DNA of 64,000 nt from Diphasiastrum complanatum (GCA_029204225.1 CM055095.1:27136769-27200768); one strand, 5' to 3'. Positions 33,643-47,298 are shown, counted from the stretch's first letter. Notes: generated by a model not told the origin, from the sequence alone. Numbers and translations: made by a program.

Positions 33643-34262
33643 TGTGATGCCATCTTATTGTTAGAAATTGAATATCAACATAAATATGGCATGATATACT
33701 CAAAAATGAAGATATGAGCTGGTTAATTATAAATCATGAAGAGGCCTAAAGTCATTTTTTGGGAATATATCTCCTAAGTACTTGCCTTGTAATTAAGGGC
33801 AAGCCCTTTTCTAGGAAAGACATTACCTTGGATAACCTTTACTAGGTCGTCCACACAAAACTATTAGATACAAAAAGACATGTTAAACTAGAGTAACTTT
33901 AACTCGTAGCTAAGTATACCTTTTATGGTATAATTGAACGTATTTTCAGTCTAATTATTAACTAGATCCTTTCACGGGAATGACGCACTTGTTGTTTTAG
34001 AGGTGTGTTTGTTCGCCCCGTAGAACATATATTGATCTCACACTTCAGTCTCAATCATCGAGAGAGAAGAGTTTATGCATATATAAAAGATTGAAGAAGT
34101 AAATAGAGCTCTGTGAGTTATTCTCTCTTATCTCTGTTCTCCGCACTGCTGAGTGTGAGTGATCTTGAGTCTGCTAACAATCTCTAACGCATTACATGAA
34201 TTACTCTCTGATCAGACAGACGCTCTAGTGCATTACAGTCGTTTGTTGTGTATCCGTAAAAC
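33643..34262 (+). repeat. Probable 3' LTR of gypsy element 1
   Basis: It starts TGTGATGCCATC right after the purine tract gaggaagggga, and a CA end is possible at 34262 (gtaaaaca). No 5' partner is in the window, so length and end are guesses. Confidence 0.35.
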
Positions 34263-34449
34263 ATGCTCTAAAGAACTGTCTTACTGAGCCCTCCAAAATC
34301 AAGCGAGCGAGCCAGAAAGAGCGACACAGGTGCCAAAGCATTGGATGATTACCTGGCAAGGTCGCCACAACTACGCCGAGCAGCCTCACCGGTTAACAAC
34401 ACGACAGATACAAGAGAGTCAAAAAAATTTGAGAGAAAATACCCCCGCA

Positions 34450-35071
34450 AAATAAGGGGCAGCAAAGATGAAATCGATTAAAGCCTCCACAAGGGCCGAG
34501 ATCATTACTGCGCTGAAACCATAGTCCGAATGGCGCAATAAAGTCCTAAAGGACAATAGGCAGTTGCAAGAGTACCTGAGGGCACCAACTTGGAAAAGGG
34601 TCAACCCCTTTTATATGCCAATCAAGCGCAAAAATCTCTGGCCAACTGAGCGACCGTTGAAGTGGTAAACTGGCCAATAATCTCAAGAATTTTAGAGAGT
34701 ACGTCCATGGATAATTTGAGGCTGCAATTGTTAGATTTTGGGCATAAATATAAATCTAACACTGATCTATGTGTACGAGAAAGCGTCGCGTATTGCAAAT
34801 CGATGGCCTTTCTTATGCATCAGGAATATTTTTGGGATTGAGGCTTAGATACAAGATGGATCAATCCTAATGTGGCCCTCTGGTCAGAAGATGATCACCA
34901 AATGATGGCCTGGCTTTATTACAGAGCGGCCTTCATGTCTTCCCGGTATGTCACAATCATAGAAGACTGGCAGGAGTTTAGCTTCATTGAGAAAGTACGC
35001 GATTACATGGGGCCCCTTCCCTTGGAAGCAAATTGTGCTTCCAAGTTTTTGAAGACTTGGGAAGAAAGATG
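34450..35071 (+). pseudogene. Unrecognised pseudogene with coherent coding sequence
   Basis: One reading frame from about 34450 gives an ordered protein-like sequence interrupted only by stops. It contains WPIISRILES, LDFGHKYKSNTDLCVRES, MAFLMHQEYFW, INPNVALWSEDDHQMMAWLY and VRDYMGPLPLEANCASKFL. Stops fall within the first 180 bases and at about 34845; the terminal stop is at 35069. Amino-acid composition is balanced and aromatic-rich, unlike shadow frames. I do not know the family; a transposon-encoded gene is likely given the surroundings. Confidence 0.5.
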
Positions 35072-36712
35072 AGCGCACGGAAACAGACCTCAAGGCGACA
35101 AGGGGAGCAGGACTCGCAAGAGGTTTTCAAGCAGGCTGGGATGTAGAGGCCATTGAGAGATCTCAAATTTTGCGAAACAATTTTGTGACAAATAAGCACT
35201 TGGTTTTATGGAAGCGACTGAAGGTCCACGCTTTTTTAGATGCCAAGCAGAAAATGACGTCATTCTACATGTGTTGCAGTGGGTCATGCAACAGATTAGG
35301 GGGGAGATGATGTTGGCAGATTCTGAAGAATCTCCAAGATGCCGAGCTAAGCTGTTATAAAGAGCACCTCTCACCCTAGACCGAGGAGGTCTCAAAAGGA
35401 AGAGAGAAGGACAAAGATGAGAGCCGAGCATGAGAACCGATGAATACTAGCTAGGAATACAGTTCTAATTCATGTGAGCCTCATGGTGACTCCCAAGAGA
35501 AGGAATGACCATGTAGGAGCTAAAGGTATTTCTAGGCAATGTCATAAATGCAAGTAGACCCCTCTTAAAAACATTAGAGTGAGCCACCTTTTGATGGTGA
35601 CCTCTAGTGGAAGGGCTAATTCCACTTGGAATTTGTAAATTGGTGGAATTGCCACTTGGGCTCCACATAGGCAGCCTCGTAGTCTATTTAAGAGCCCCCC
35701 TCTCTTGTGAGGGAGCTTTACATGTAATGTCATTTACTCTTGTTTGAATAAGAAGATCCTCCACGAGTTCTTGGCATTCTTGAAGCTCCTTGTTCATGAC
35801 AACTTTCTTGAGTGATCCTTTTATGAACATGCACTTCCATTTCCTTTTGCAATGTGGATTAGAGTGGAATAGATTAGTTTCAGCATACAAGTAAACTAAA
35901 CAGACTGAAAATGTGGAGTAGATCTTGCATAATCTAGACATTCTTGATATTCTTGGGCTATCCAAGAATCAAGAGATGGGTGTTTCTTGATCTTTGGATT
36001 GTCATTATGCTGGTAAATATTTAGTTTCTTGTTTCTTGTTTTCAGTGTTGTTGATTTGTAGATTAATCTAATCATATTGTTGTTTTCTAACATTTTAGAG
36101 ATAGTTACTAGCAAGAACCGATTGGAAATTCACCACCATTGCATGCAGATTTGTAAATGAATGGTTTTTATTGCATGTGTAATTGTGTACACGTATTGGA
36201 GTGAACGATTACCTGAGCATCCCACTGATAGGATGGGAAACACACTACAACGAATAATGATATTTATGCCTGGTCTGGCTTTGAACCAAGAAGATAACGC
36301 CTAACGAGCCAACCGCCTGGAACGGGCAGAAACACCTGATTTCAGTGATAAGAAATCAAGAAAGGAAGAGTAAATTGTGTTCACAGGTTCTCAGTAGGAA
36401 TATGTGAACAACGATATGTAGATAAAATAATTCATAGATTAAAGTATTCATATAACTGATAATTCATGTCAATTGTAATGCTTTGAGATCTATTTTATTT
36501 CATTTTCGCAATTAAATGTAAATCAATCTACTTTGTGTATGTCCACGAAATCGATTGTTTCGATTCCAACAAATTCAAAGCTAGGATCAAGTAGAGCAAT
36601 CTTTGAATTATTGAAGTAAAGCTCGAATCTGATAGCTGTAGATTCATACATTAAGGAATATCGGCCAATCCCAATATTGCTATTGCATCAGAGCCCTGAT
36701 ACATTCCCAACA
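35072..36712. other. Non-coding region including 5' LTR of copia element 5
   Basis: The right end (…cccaaca at 36712) is an LTR end because a primer site follows. The LTR start was not located. No other feature is supported. Confidence 0.4.
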
Positions 36713-36723
36713 TGGTATCAGAG
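36713..36723 (+). other. Primer binding site of copia element 5
   Basis: TGGTATCAGAG follows an LTR end in CAACA, matching the tRNA-Met primer site. Confidence 0.75.
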
Positions 36724-36859
36724 TTTGATACCTAAGTTGTCAATTAAATAGAGCGTACAATATCAGAACAATTGTTCCGATACAGAGTAGACACTTATTA
36801 AAATTGTGTGCATACACTCATCTTGAACTTTCTAAAGGATTTGCAATCACATTCAGCTC

Positions 36860-39615
36860 TAATGGTAGACAAAATCAATTTTTTTAATCACCACTTATGG
36901 AAATTCAAGATGAAAGTAGTGTTCATGTCCAAAGAACTATGGAAAAATTTTGAGATAGATCATTCATTGTCATATGACCTAGCTCCACATCTATTTTTGG
37001 CTCACCAATTGTATTCGGTTGGTCTCGCAATTCCTTAATTTGCGTGAAATATTATCCTACTCCATTTTTCTCCATGCGAATACCAATCAATTTGGTCCTC
37101 AAAGACATCATTAAAGAAGGATCGCTTGCTCTGATATTATCTGTAGGCATCTGATTGTTGTAACATGGCTTGGGGCTCATACAGATTGGCCATATCAGAC
37201 AAGCTCAATCTTCGAAAGAAGCTTGGGATATATTAAGTACACTTTAAAAAGTGAGAGATGTCACTTCGAAGCTGCATCTGAGGAGAATATTATTCTCACT
37301 CAGAATGTCAGAAGGTGATTTGTTCATAACCACATAAATCAATTCAAGACTCCGTTAGATTAGATGGCAACAATATGTTCAGTGATCGAAGATTCGGATG
37401 TTGTCATGACCTTATTGTCTAGCTTTCCATTCTCTTATGAAAATTGGGTGATGATGATATCACTCACTCAAATATAACTTTTTCTAGAGTCATAACAGTG
37501 TTGTTGCAGGAGAAAACTCAAAGGAATGGAGCATCCTTGTCCTCCATCAACGACTTGCAAGCTCTATTCTCCAAGAAGCATTCAAAGAAGCAATAGAAGA
37601 AGAAGGCTACCATACAATTTGACAACAAACATAAGTAGTCACAAAAGCAAGGTCCAAACCAGAATCAACAATTTGCTCAAAACAAGAAAATAATGTCCTG
37701 GAAATACTACAAAAGGATAAACCATGAGATCCAGGACTGCCGAATCTTGAAGTTCAACAACAACAACAAGAAATAGTTGGATCAACAAGCCAACACAACT
37801 ATTGATTCAAAGCAAAATGTCGAAGATAATGATGAGTAGAATGCCTTCATGGTCAACAATCTACTCAAAACAAAACAATAATGTCTTGGAAATACTGCAA
37901 AAGAATGAATCATGAGATCCAGAATTGTCGAATCTTCAAGTTCAACAACAACAACAAGAAATAGTTGGATCAACAAGCCAATGCAACTATCAATTCAAAG
38001 CAAAATGTCGCAAATGATGATGAGCAGAATGCCTTCATGGTGAACCATCACCATGTCGAACAAGTTGAGGAATGGTTCTTTGATTCTAGAGTGACGCAAC
38101 ATATGACAGGCCATCAAGAATGGTTTATAGATTATTTGTCCTACATCACCAAAAAATTCGTTTACCTCAGAGACAATAGCTCACACATGATCAAAGGTGA
38201 AGGTACAGTTAGACCAAGTTTTCAGCATGGACTGTCGAAGCTCATACCAAATGTATTGTATGTCTTGAATCTGATGATAAATCTATTTTCGGTCAATCAA
38301 ATTACTGATTTAGGACATAAGGTAGAGTTCAAAACATACACATGTAAGATTCTTGATAAATGTAAGAGAGTCCTTGCACTAAAAAAGAGACAAGGTTATC
38401 TCTATCGGCTTACTCATTGTTACTCTATGATTGATTGTGCTTTAAGTTGTTTAGCATCTATGAATAAAGAATCGATTTGGCATTATAGACTCTGTGGAGC
38501 CAAAGTATTGTGCAAAAGCTTGGGGGGTGATTCACGTTTCTCCTCTCAAATCACGGGCTTTTGAGAGGATGCTGATTGTATGGTAGATGCACTACCAAAA
38601 GTAACAATCGGTTTGATAAAGTACGCTCTTGAATGGTGATTTTGAAGGGATTTTGATTCACTAGTACCATTAAGTTTTTTGTAAATACTTTTGCTATTTT
38701 CTTTTTGATTTTAATCCTTAAAAGCTGAAATTTTTGTGCTTTCAAAAAGCCAGATTTCTTGAGTGCTTGGTAGCAAAGCAATCGAATTTTTTTGGCTATA
38801 GTAGAGGAGTTGAATGCTGGTTTTTTTCTTTGGTGTGCTTCTTGCATAAATTGCATACAGTTTCACTTTCAAATTTGTCAACATGATTGACAGTTTTTGC
38901 AAGAGAAATGACGCTTTCAATTTTTTTTTGGTTTCCCGATTTTTATGGCCATTAAGATGGCTATCTTTTTTGGCATAAAATGGAAACTAGTAGGTGCTTA
39001 TTTTCTTTCTATGTTGAAAAATGTTTGTTAGTAGTGCTATCTATGCTAATATTGTTGATATTTAAGTTTAGAATCTAAGCAAAAGTTATCTTTTGGTAAG
39101 AAATCTTCTAATAAGGACAACTTTTAATATTCTCTTCAATATTAGTCTCCACTGACTCATTGGATATACATATGCAAGATGGGGAGGAGATGTAGATACA
39201 TTCTTCGTCAATGGTGGTCCAATCTCTTGGAACAATCGTAAGCAAACCTTTATCGCTCTTTTTTTCGTTAGAGTCAAAGTATATCGCTACTTCCAAGCTA
39301 TTAAGCAGTATGGTTGAGAAATTTACTATCAAACATTTGCCTGAATCAGTATACTCCAACAATCATCTTGCGTGATAATCAAAATGCCATTGTCTTATCG
39401 GCCAACCCTAGATTTCATTCAAGGAGTAAGCACATTAATATCACATACCACTATGTCAAGAGTAAAATTTTCAACATAGATGTAAGCTTAGAGTACTGTT
39501 GAATGCAGATAATGATAGCGGATGTATTCACCAAGGCACTAAGCATTGATGCAAACAACACATTTTGTGCATCGCTTAGTCTGAAGATCAAGACATTCAT
39601 GGATCCAGATTAAGG
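36860..39615 (+). pseudogene. copia element 5 gag-pol remnant
   Basis: Gag begins near 36860 with NHHLWKFKMKVVF. It shows SVIEDSDVVMTLLSSFPFSY (about 37380-37440), a degenerate zinc-knuckle region that is tandemly duplicated, and the protease segment WFFDSRVTQHMTGHQEWF (about 38072-38130; family DSGA changed to DSRV). A pre-integrase stretch runs to about 38560. Most of integrase and RT is deleted. RNase H reappears at about 39340-39500 (NQNAIVLSANPRFHSRSKHI) and the element closes with a G-rich polypurine tract at about 39612-39620. Many stops and shifts are present. Confidence 0.8.
37663..38040 (+). repeat. 189-bp tandem duplication of the gag zinc-knuckle region
   Basis: The segment from 'caacaatttgctcaaaac' (37666) recurs from 'caacaatctactcaaaac' (37855) with about 90% identity. 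It covers the CCHC region and the Asn-Asn-Asn-Lys linker before the protease. Confidence 0.85.
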
Positions 39616-39620
39616 GGGGG

Positions 39621-42091
39621 TATTGGATTTATTTTCCTTCTCTCTCTAAGTCTCATTGTTAATCTTGATTCATTTATATTGCTACACATTTATTTGCATT
39701 GTCACAAAGTATGCAAAAACACACATGATTCGAAGACAGGTATCTACACGATAGTCAAACTGTTGAAGACAGTCAAAATATCGAGCAACGTTGACTATTG
39801 ATGGGTGTTTGAACGTTCGATTCGAACAAGTATTGAATCGAACATTTGAACCTTTGTCACCTGACTTTGACTCAAATCGACAAATTGTCAAACTCAACTA
39901 CGAACGTGGTACCACTCAAAATAAAGCTAGTCACCTATACTAGCTATTCTTGATATTGTGCAACTGCTTTGACAATGACAATAGCTACGGTCACCTCGAG
40001 TTCAGATAGCTTGTTACATTTTTATATCAATTTTGAAGATGCCATTTCCAAAAAAGGATGATTACAAGAAATTGATAAATAGAGAGACTTCCATATCTTC
40101 GTAGTAGGGTAGAGCTATTTACTTTGGCCACACTAGGGCAAACTCAAAACCCAACTACTAAATCGTTAAGATGTCGAAATCGTGTGCTTTGTGTGCTCCA
40201 TGTTTAGTTGGCATATTAGTTGATTTGTAGTGTATATTTTTACATATCCGATAATAGTATAATTTACTTGTGTTAAATAAATAAATAAATTCAAATGGTA
40301 ATTGTCACATACAAAACTTGTATGTGGATGGTTTGAACTTTATTAGGTAACATGTGTTGTATTAGATCTAATTCTTATTTTCATATCTTATAACTTACAC
40401 CATCATTCTATGAGAAAGAAGCCTGTTTTGAATCATCATTGTAGTGACATTGGTGATCTTCCAAAGATATAAGGGTATGAGGAGATATGATGCCATCTTT
40501 GAAAGATGGTGGTATCACCCACCCTATTCATTTGTTGCTTGGTGCACCAAGACCAACAAGTCAATAATGGTGCAAAATAAGGTCATTTTTCTATGATATT
40601 GGCCTTATATTCTAGTTGAATTATATTTAAGTATATGGAAAGCTCGCGGCCCGGGCCTTTGCAACTGGGGGCCTTCCACGACATGAGGTTGTCTTCCTCA
40701 AGCGCCTCCACATCTCTAGGGCCTTCTTGATGTAAAGCACTAGTGGAAAATGGAAACCAATTATTTTAGTTTTAGCATGTTTAGAATTGCACACTTAGTA
40801 TTTATAGTATGTGAATCTTACAAATGCATAAGGTACTTCCATCGCTTTCTATCTATAGTAAGCAAGTCTTACACATCAATAAGGTTCATCTATTTTTAAA
40901 CAAACATGATTCTGCCGTTTAAGCGTTCCTCAAAATACACAATAGAATTCCCACCGATGCTTTACAAATTTGTAAGCTAATTACGACTCTCAAAGAAATT
41001 CTAGTGAATGATTGTGCCAATAAGGGTGTCTCCAAGTATAAAGAGACAAAACATGTAGGTTATTATGTAGCAATTTTGAAGAGAAAAAAAACATGAACCT
41101 CAAATTTTTTGGTTGGCCAAGAGAAGCATAATTACATGCCATACGAAAGGAAAGGCTAAGAAATGACGTTCAATACGAACAAGTCATCTCCAACTGCTAC
41201 GTCTTGTATCATTCATTTGACGACAAGCTACCACACTTCCTGGTTCCGCGGCTCAACTTGGTACCATGCCTAAGCCACTTCCCCTTATTTGTTTTGTTTG
41301 GTTGGAATATAAATGTCTCACAAACAAAATATAACTGCCTCCTTTGCTTGGCCTCGTCTTTTGTGCCATTCTTTCTCCATCATAGAATATAAAGCGCTTT
41401 TCACACACTGTTTTCTCTTTCTTGCGCTTGGCCTTGTTTTTTACTAGAAAAGAAGCTTTCGCTTACGAAAGAACAAGCAAAAGCAGCTTGTATGGATCGA
41501 AGAGTGTTGTAAAGAGTACTGGCACAGCAGCGGCAGCAGCAGCAAAAGCATTAATGGTATCGGATTACAATCCTGCTGCTACTTCTGGTCTTTGTTCTTT
41601 GGTTTGTGAGAAACACTCTTAGTTTTTTTGTATATTTTGTAAATTTTCAGCTTCAAAAACCTCTAGTTGCTTTTTATCGTTTGCCGATCGTAGGTCACCG
41701 CAGCTTACTTCCATTTCTGCATTAGGATTATCCAAACGGTTACCATAAAATGGTCACCAACATGCACTGAGCTTCAATTTTGCACATTCAAATCTAACAC
41801 ACACCCGCTATCGCTGCTTCATTAGAGATCATATAGGACTTCACGTTACATCATATAGACATTTGATTACAATTTACGTTACTTTATGGACATTTGAGCA
41901 GGTTACACCTCAGTTTACGTTATATTATTGATTTTGAGCAGAATGCAGATTACATATCAGTTTACGTTATTATGGACATTCAACAATGAAGCAGTTTACA
42001 TGCCAGTTTACGTTATGTAGTAGACAATTGAGCAGATTTACTGCAGAAATCGGCGTATCGTTCCTGTTTTACTAATTCTGCAGCCGTGAAG
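39621..42091. other. Non-coding gap, start of it probably 3' LTR of copia element 5
   Basis: Sequence right of the polypurine tract should be the 3' LTR; the part at 39951-40010 has a match at 7066-7125. The rest holds no recognised gene. Immediately before 42092 the sequence ttctgcag/ccgtgaag could be a splice acceptor in the 5' UTR of the polygalacturonase gene. Confidence 0.4.
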
Positions 42092-45000
42092 ATGAAATTC
42101 ATGTCGCATATCCTCAAATGGGTATGTGCGCTATGCTGCATTTACAACGTCTTACCGAGCGGCTTGTTCCTCCCAGTAGACTGTCATGGTGAATTGGAGA
42201 AGACTTGTTCTGGTAACGTGGAATTAGATGTACAGATAAGAGATATTTGTGAACAAGCTTCAAAGGAATTTCCTAGGGCCTACACGGCCTCCATAACAGA
42301 CTATGGAGCAGTTGGAGATGGCAAGACACTAAACACGCATGCCTTTCAGAATGCTATAAATAATCTCCGTTCATTTGCTAACAGAGGAGGTTTAATTTTA
42401 CGCATACCTAGAGGAACTTGGCTTACTGGAAGCTTCAATCTTACTAGCCACCTTACGTTATATCTGGACGAAGGCGCAGTTATCCTTGGCTCTCAGGTTC
42501 GCTCCTGTTTTTACTTCCGTGATTTTATATTTGAAAATAAGGTTTTCTTATTACAAGTTTGTTCTTTAATTGTGCATTAGATTCAGATTTATGAAGAGCT
42601 ACAGAATGGTTATCTCAAGACAGTGTTGCCACTGTGAACTTCAGTACCTGCCGTCCGTATAAATACTGGAAGAATGCCCAAACTTGTGTTTTATAGAATA
42701 CGTGTGATCTTCATCTAATAGTATTTCCATTTCTTGTTTTGTGCTTTAGCATATTGGCTTGTTTTGATTCAAATTTTGTACTAATACACTTTGAAAAAAA
42801 AAATTGAATTAATACATGTAGTGCCTCACCTATTCATTTTTACTTGTATTAGCTTTATGGCAATATCGGTAAGCTATTGTGATGATTAAGCTGAGGTGTC
42901 AATCTTAGGTGAGTTTGAGCAAAAATCTTTTAATTCTTCTTAAATGAGATCTTTTTTTTTTTTTCAACAATTTGAATGCCTTGTGCAATGAAAGCTTCTC
43001 ATATTATATTAATCACTTGTATGTAGTTTTATTAGGCCAGTTGACAATTTTTAATGAGCACTAGTCTTGCTCGGTTTGGTAGTGCTCAGTTTGGTAGTAT
43101 ATGGCCTGTGTACGGACTATATACCTCCCCACAACATTCATACAAAAACCCCGCACCGATACCCATGTGGCCATATGTAAAGATCTGTGTCCACTGTCCA
43201 CATGAGTGATTTTACAACTATGGGCTCGGATAATTCTACCATTGAGCAGGAAATGGCTTCTGAAACATTCTCTTACTGATGATGATTAAGTTCGCATCTA
43301 AATAAGAAGGAAAGGGCATGTATGCACTCTTAACAACCTCATAGTCGTATTGTGGTCCTTCGCTTCTTTAATCAAGAATTTTTTTTACCAGCAATTTCAA
43401 TATGTTATTGCCTGCAGGATCCAAAAGAATGGCCACTTATTGCTCCTCTTCCATCCTATGGTCGGGGAAGGGAGCTTCCTGGGCCAAGGCATATCAGTCT
43501 TATACATGGGGAAGATCTTGTGGATGTTGTTATCACAGGTAAGTTGCAATGCTGATAGTAAGGACTGTTTTTCTTATGATTGCTAGTTAGGATAATTAGA
43601 ATGCTGGTGTATCTTAAACTATCTATTAAACTGTTCTACAAGGTACTTATCATCCCTCGATTCTTCTTGCCCCAGAATGTACTACTATGTTCTTTGACAA
43701 AAAGAGCCATTTCACAGTTGTGGCTTAGTGTGTGATCTTTTCACTGTTATTAAAGCCCTTATAGTGCCTCTTGTGGCTTTTGCTTGTCATTGCCCATTTT
43801 GGTTGACCCGCACAGTGCCTAGTCCTACTCCATTTCAAGAAGTTTATTCGTGCTATGAGTGTCTGGTTTGCGACATTTCAAAATCTATGCCTCTTAAACG
43901 TATAGATCTCTTCCCATGCCTTAATACAAAACGTAAAATGTGCAAAAATCACAGTTAAAACTCTGAACATTTTATAAGCCTTTATGTCAGCATCTTTTTA
44001 GTATTTACACTCATAAATTGATAAGTAGGTTGAAGTGTAGATTCTAACACAATGAAAAAACCAAACACTTTCTCAACGTCTTGAAGGTCTACCTTCATGG
44101 CATGCCTCACTGTCGAGTTACCCTTTCACTACCAACTCTGAAGAAATAAATATATGATCCAAATCATAGATTGATAAACAGTAGCCTTCAAGACCTCCCT
44201 TAACAATCAAACGTGGGAAAGTCTATGAGACAGAGATTGATAAGTGTTTGAATTCTAACATACTGTTCTTGAAAGTCATGGATACGTTCATAGCATCCCT
44301 CTAGTTCTGGAAAAATTGAGTGTACGCCCTGGTGCTTGTATACATTTTTCCAAAGTAAATGAGCCTCCTTGTGGTACAATGTATATAGATGATAGTGCTT
44401 GCAACATTTTGCCTCTTTTTTGGCAAATGTATGCATCTATCGATGCCTTCATATATTCTGCCAAAAAAATGAGCCTCTCAGCAAATTCTTTGGGCAAAAT
44501 GTAATGGAATAGCAGAAAACATACATTTTTTATGGCACAATGCCCATTCGATTCTGCACCAATTATACAGCAACATTCAGCTGAGAGTTATAGGCAGAGA
44601 TGAAAAAGATCAAAGTTACAGGGAACATTCCAGTTTAAGTCTAAGGTGTACCATTTGAAAATCCACGAAAGTTTGACAAGCAATAGTGGCCTCTTGAACA
44701 AGTAGTAGCTGTGATTCTCATGTTTCAACTATTGCATTGTTTGCTAAAAAACAGCCAGAATAAGGATCTAAACTATAGTAAATAAAAAAAGTCACCATTT
44801 GTGGTCTTATTAATTATGGCTGCAGCATAAGTGAGATAGGTATTGTGATCAAGTGATATCACATGGGCAGAGGACCCCTTACACACAGATATGTTCCTCC
44901 TGTGACTTTGGACGACTTTTCTCAATAAAGTGTGCCCTGCCTTGTTGGAGTATCATTGATCTGCTTGTAACCATGGCTTCTTAGAAAGCCCTGCGTCTCT

Positions 45001-45738
45001 CCTCCTCCATACATGTAAATGGAAGGTCATCACTCCTGAAAATGTGTACCTTTTGAACCAGGGACACACTCACCTTCTTTTGTGGGAAATCAAGTGTGAC
45101 AACCAGTATAAGCTATATGTTTGGACCTCCATCCTTTTTCCACCTTGGGAGTAGCGGCACTTGATTTAGGGTATAAAATTTATTGTGTTTCCATAGACTG
45201 GGGCCTATTTCATCCTTTTGCATGATATTGAGGGCCTTGCTGATGTTTGTTAACTCTTGTCAGATAATGTCACAAAAACGACATCTGCAATTGGCACTCC
45301 ATCAGTACTTGTAGTATGGGATACTACCAATGTCCATGTTTTGATGTCTTCTTTGTGTAGCTCCAATCTACTGCTAAACTTTGAAGTTTGTATCCTGGCT
45401 ATGGTGTCATCTAGTGAGTCTCCCTTGTGAAGTACCTTATTTTCCTCACATGGGCTGGCCATCTCCTCTCTCCTGGTTTTCATTTCTCAATTTAATCATC
45501 TCTCCTCCTATTGTGTGTCTCATCTCAAGCCAAAAGTTCTGAGTTTGCTTTTGAATTATATCCAATAGGTCATTCAACTTTTGATGTAGTGGGTTATAAG
45601 TAGGGGAGCATAACTCACCCTCTTCAATCTCGGATTTGGCCAAGTTGTGACTTTAAGCAAAGCTGGAAAATGAAAGGGTCGTTTGAAACATACAAACTGT
45701 GTGTGTGTGTGTGCGTGCGCTTATATGTTGTGTGTGTG

Positions 45739-45785
<47 letters not shown>

Positions 45786-47298
45786 ATTGTCTGGTGTTTA
45801 AGAAGTACATTGTATGAGTTAATGATGGGACTTCCATTGACTGCTTTCACTGTAGCTCACCCTGGCATAAATGAACAGGTCAAAATGGCACTGTGGATGG
45901 GCAAGGATCTCTCTGGTGGCAGCGTTTTCGTAACAAAACTTTGGATTACACAAGAGGCCACCTGCTGGAACTCATCAATTCAACAGCCATTGTTGTGAAG
46001 AATATAACCTTTTTAAATTCACCATTTTGGAACATACACCCAGTTTATTGCAGGTTTTGTTTCCCATTCTTTGCTTCTTGAGATTTGAAGTTTCAAGTCT
46101 GATTGATGTAAAAGCCTTGAAGTTCTATTAAAGCACTGCAGTCAGCTTTCCTGATACGTAGTTCATTCTTAATTTACACTTATTTGTAGCACATACTTGT
46201 GAATGTGTTGTTTGACTGTTATTGCAGAGACGTTTTCATTCAAGGGGTGACAATTTTGGCACCTCTTAATGCCCCCAACACTGACGGAGTTGATCCAGGT
46301 GAGCTCACTAGAGCTGCCACCAACATTCTCTTCTTCAATCTGTTTTATTTATTGGACGCTTGTAATTCTAGTAACTTGATAGTCTACCCTCAATCAGCAG
46401 CCCAGAGATTTATAAATCCTGGAAGTAATATCAAACAGTTATTGTGCACTTTGGGATTGGAACGTCCCTTGTTGATATGAGAGAAATTTTGCACGAGCAT
46501 TTTTCCTTTTTGATTGGACTGACGGGATGTAGACTGTTTGAAAATTGCTTCAGGTAAGCATGCAGTGGTCAATGTGATTTGAGAATTGTCTTCTTGCAAA
46601 CCAGGGAAGCTGAAAATTAGAACTATAAAGCTTTTCTCAGAAATGTTGCTTTCCAAAATGCAGATTCTTCCTCAAATGTTTGTATCCAAGATTGCTACAT
46701 CAGAAATGGTGATGATGCCATAGCTATCAAAAGTGGGTGGGATCAATATGGCATAGCTTTTGGTCGCCCGAGTTCCAATATTGTAATCCAGCGTGTAATT
46801 GGGGAGACAACATCAAGTGCTGGGCTTGCCCTTGGAAGTGAGATATCCGGTGGAATACATGATGTTTTTGTGGAAGATCTTACAGTTGTAAACTCAGCAA
46901 GTGGGATCAACGTGAAAACTGCAGTAGGCAGAGGTGGATATGTAACTAATGTTACTATAGCCAATGTTCAACTGGATAATGTCAAGTATGCCGTTTGGTT
47001 CAACAGCAATTTTGGAGATCATCCAGACAATAACTATGACCAACATGCCTTTTCTCTTGTTGATGAGATAAACATAAAGGATGTCAGTGGCAAAGATATC
47101 ATCCATGCAGGGAACATGGTGGGTTTCATGGAAGCTCCTTTCAAAGGTATCTCTCTCCAGCATATACATCTCAATGTCCATGGTGGTGGCTTTATGTGGA
47201 AATGCTCATCCATACAGGGCTTCTCTTCAGAGGTGGTCCCGCTGCCATGTCCTCAGTTGCAAGGCTCTCTCAATCAGGCAGTGAGCCAGGTCTCATGA
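42092..47298 (+). CDS. Glycoside hydrolase family 28 (polygalacturonase-type), five exons
   Basis: I assemble the CDS as join(42092-42496, 43418-43538, 45879-46053, 46228-46298, 46664-47298), 468 residues, with GT-AG introns and consistent phases. The start is the ATG at 42092. A hydrophobic N-terminus (about 1-30) suggests secretion to the cell wall. Recognisable blocks are ITDYGAVGDGKTLNTHAF (the GH28 N-terminal block), WPLIAPLPSYGRGRELPGPR, NGTVDGQGSLWW, PNTDGVDPD (catalytic Asp 253) and GDDAIAIKSG (Asp 274/275). NVKTAVGRGGYV follows where the classical enzymes have RIK. The GHG block of classical enzymes is replaced by SSAGLALGSE, as in the plant clade usually annotated 'probable polygalacturonase'. 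The substrate is presumably pectic homogalacturonan or a related uronan. The second intron (2.3 kb) contains a GT/GA microsatellite. Confidence 0.92.
45698..45782 (+). repeat. Compound (GT)n/(GA)n microsatellite
   Basis: GT runs at about 45698-45712 and 45728-45740 are followed by about 21 GA units (45741-45782). They lie in intron 2 of the GH28 gene, about 100 bp before exon 3. Confidence 0.95.

Larger units (their letters stand above)
28740..34262 (+). mobile_element. Ty3/gypsy element 1, 5'-truncated
   Basis: Only the 3' part is present: integrase, an AT-rich spacer, a long extra coding region, a purine-rich tract (gaggaagggga, about 33631-33641) and a probable 3' LTR. Gag, protease, RT and RNase H are missing on the left, where the minisatellite ends. 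Confidence 0.7.

Noticed and set aside
42086..42088. GTG start of the polygalacturonase.
   Set aside because: An ATG lies six bases downstream at 42092 in frame, and 42082-42083 may be a splice acceptor AG.
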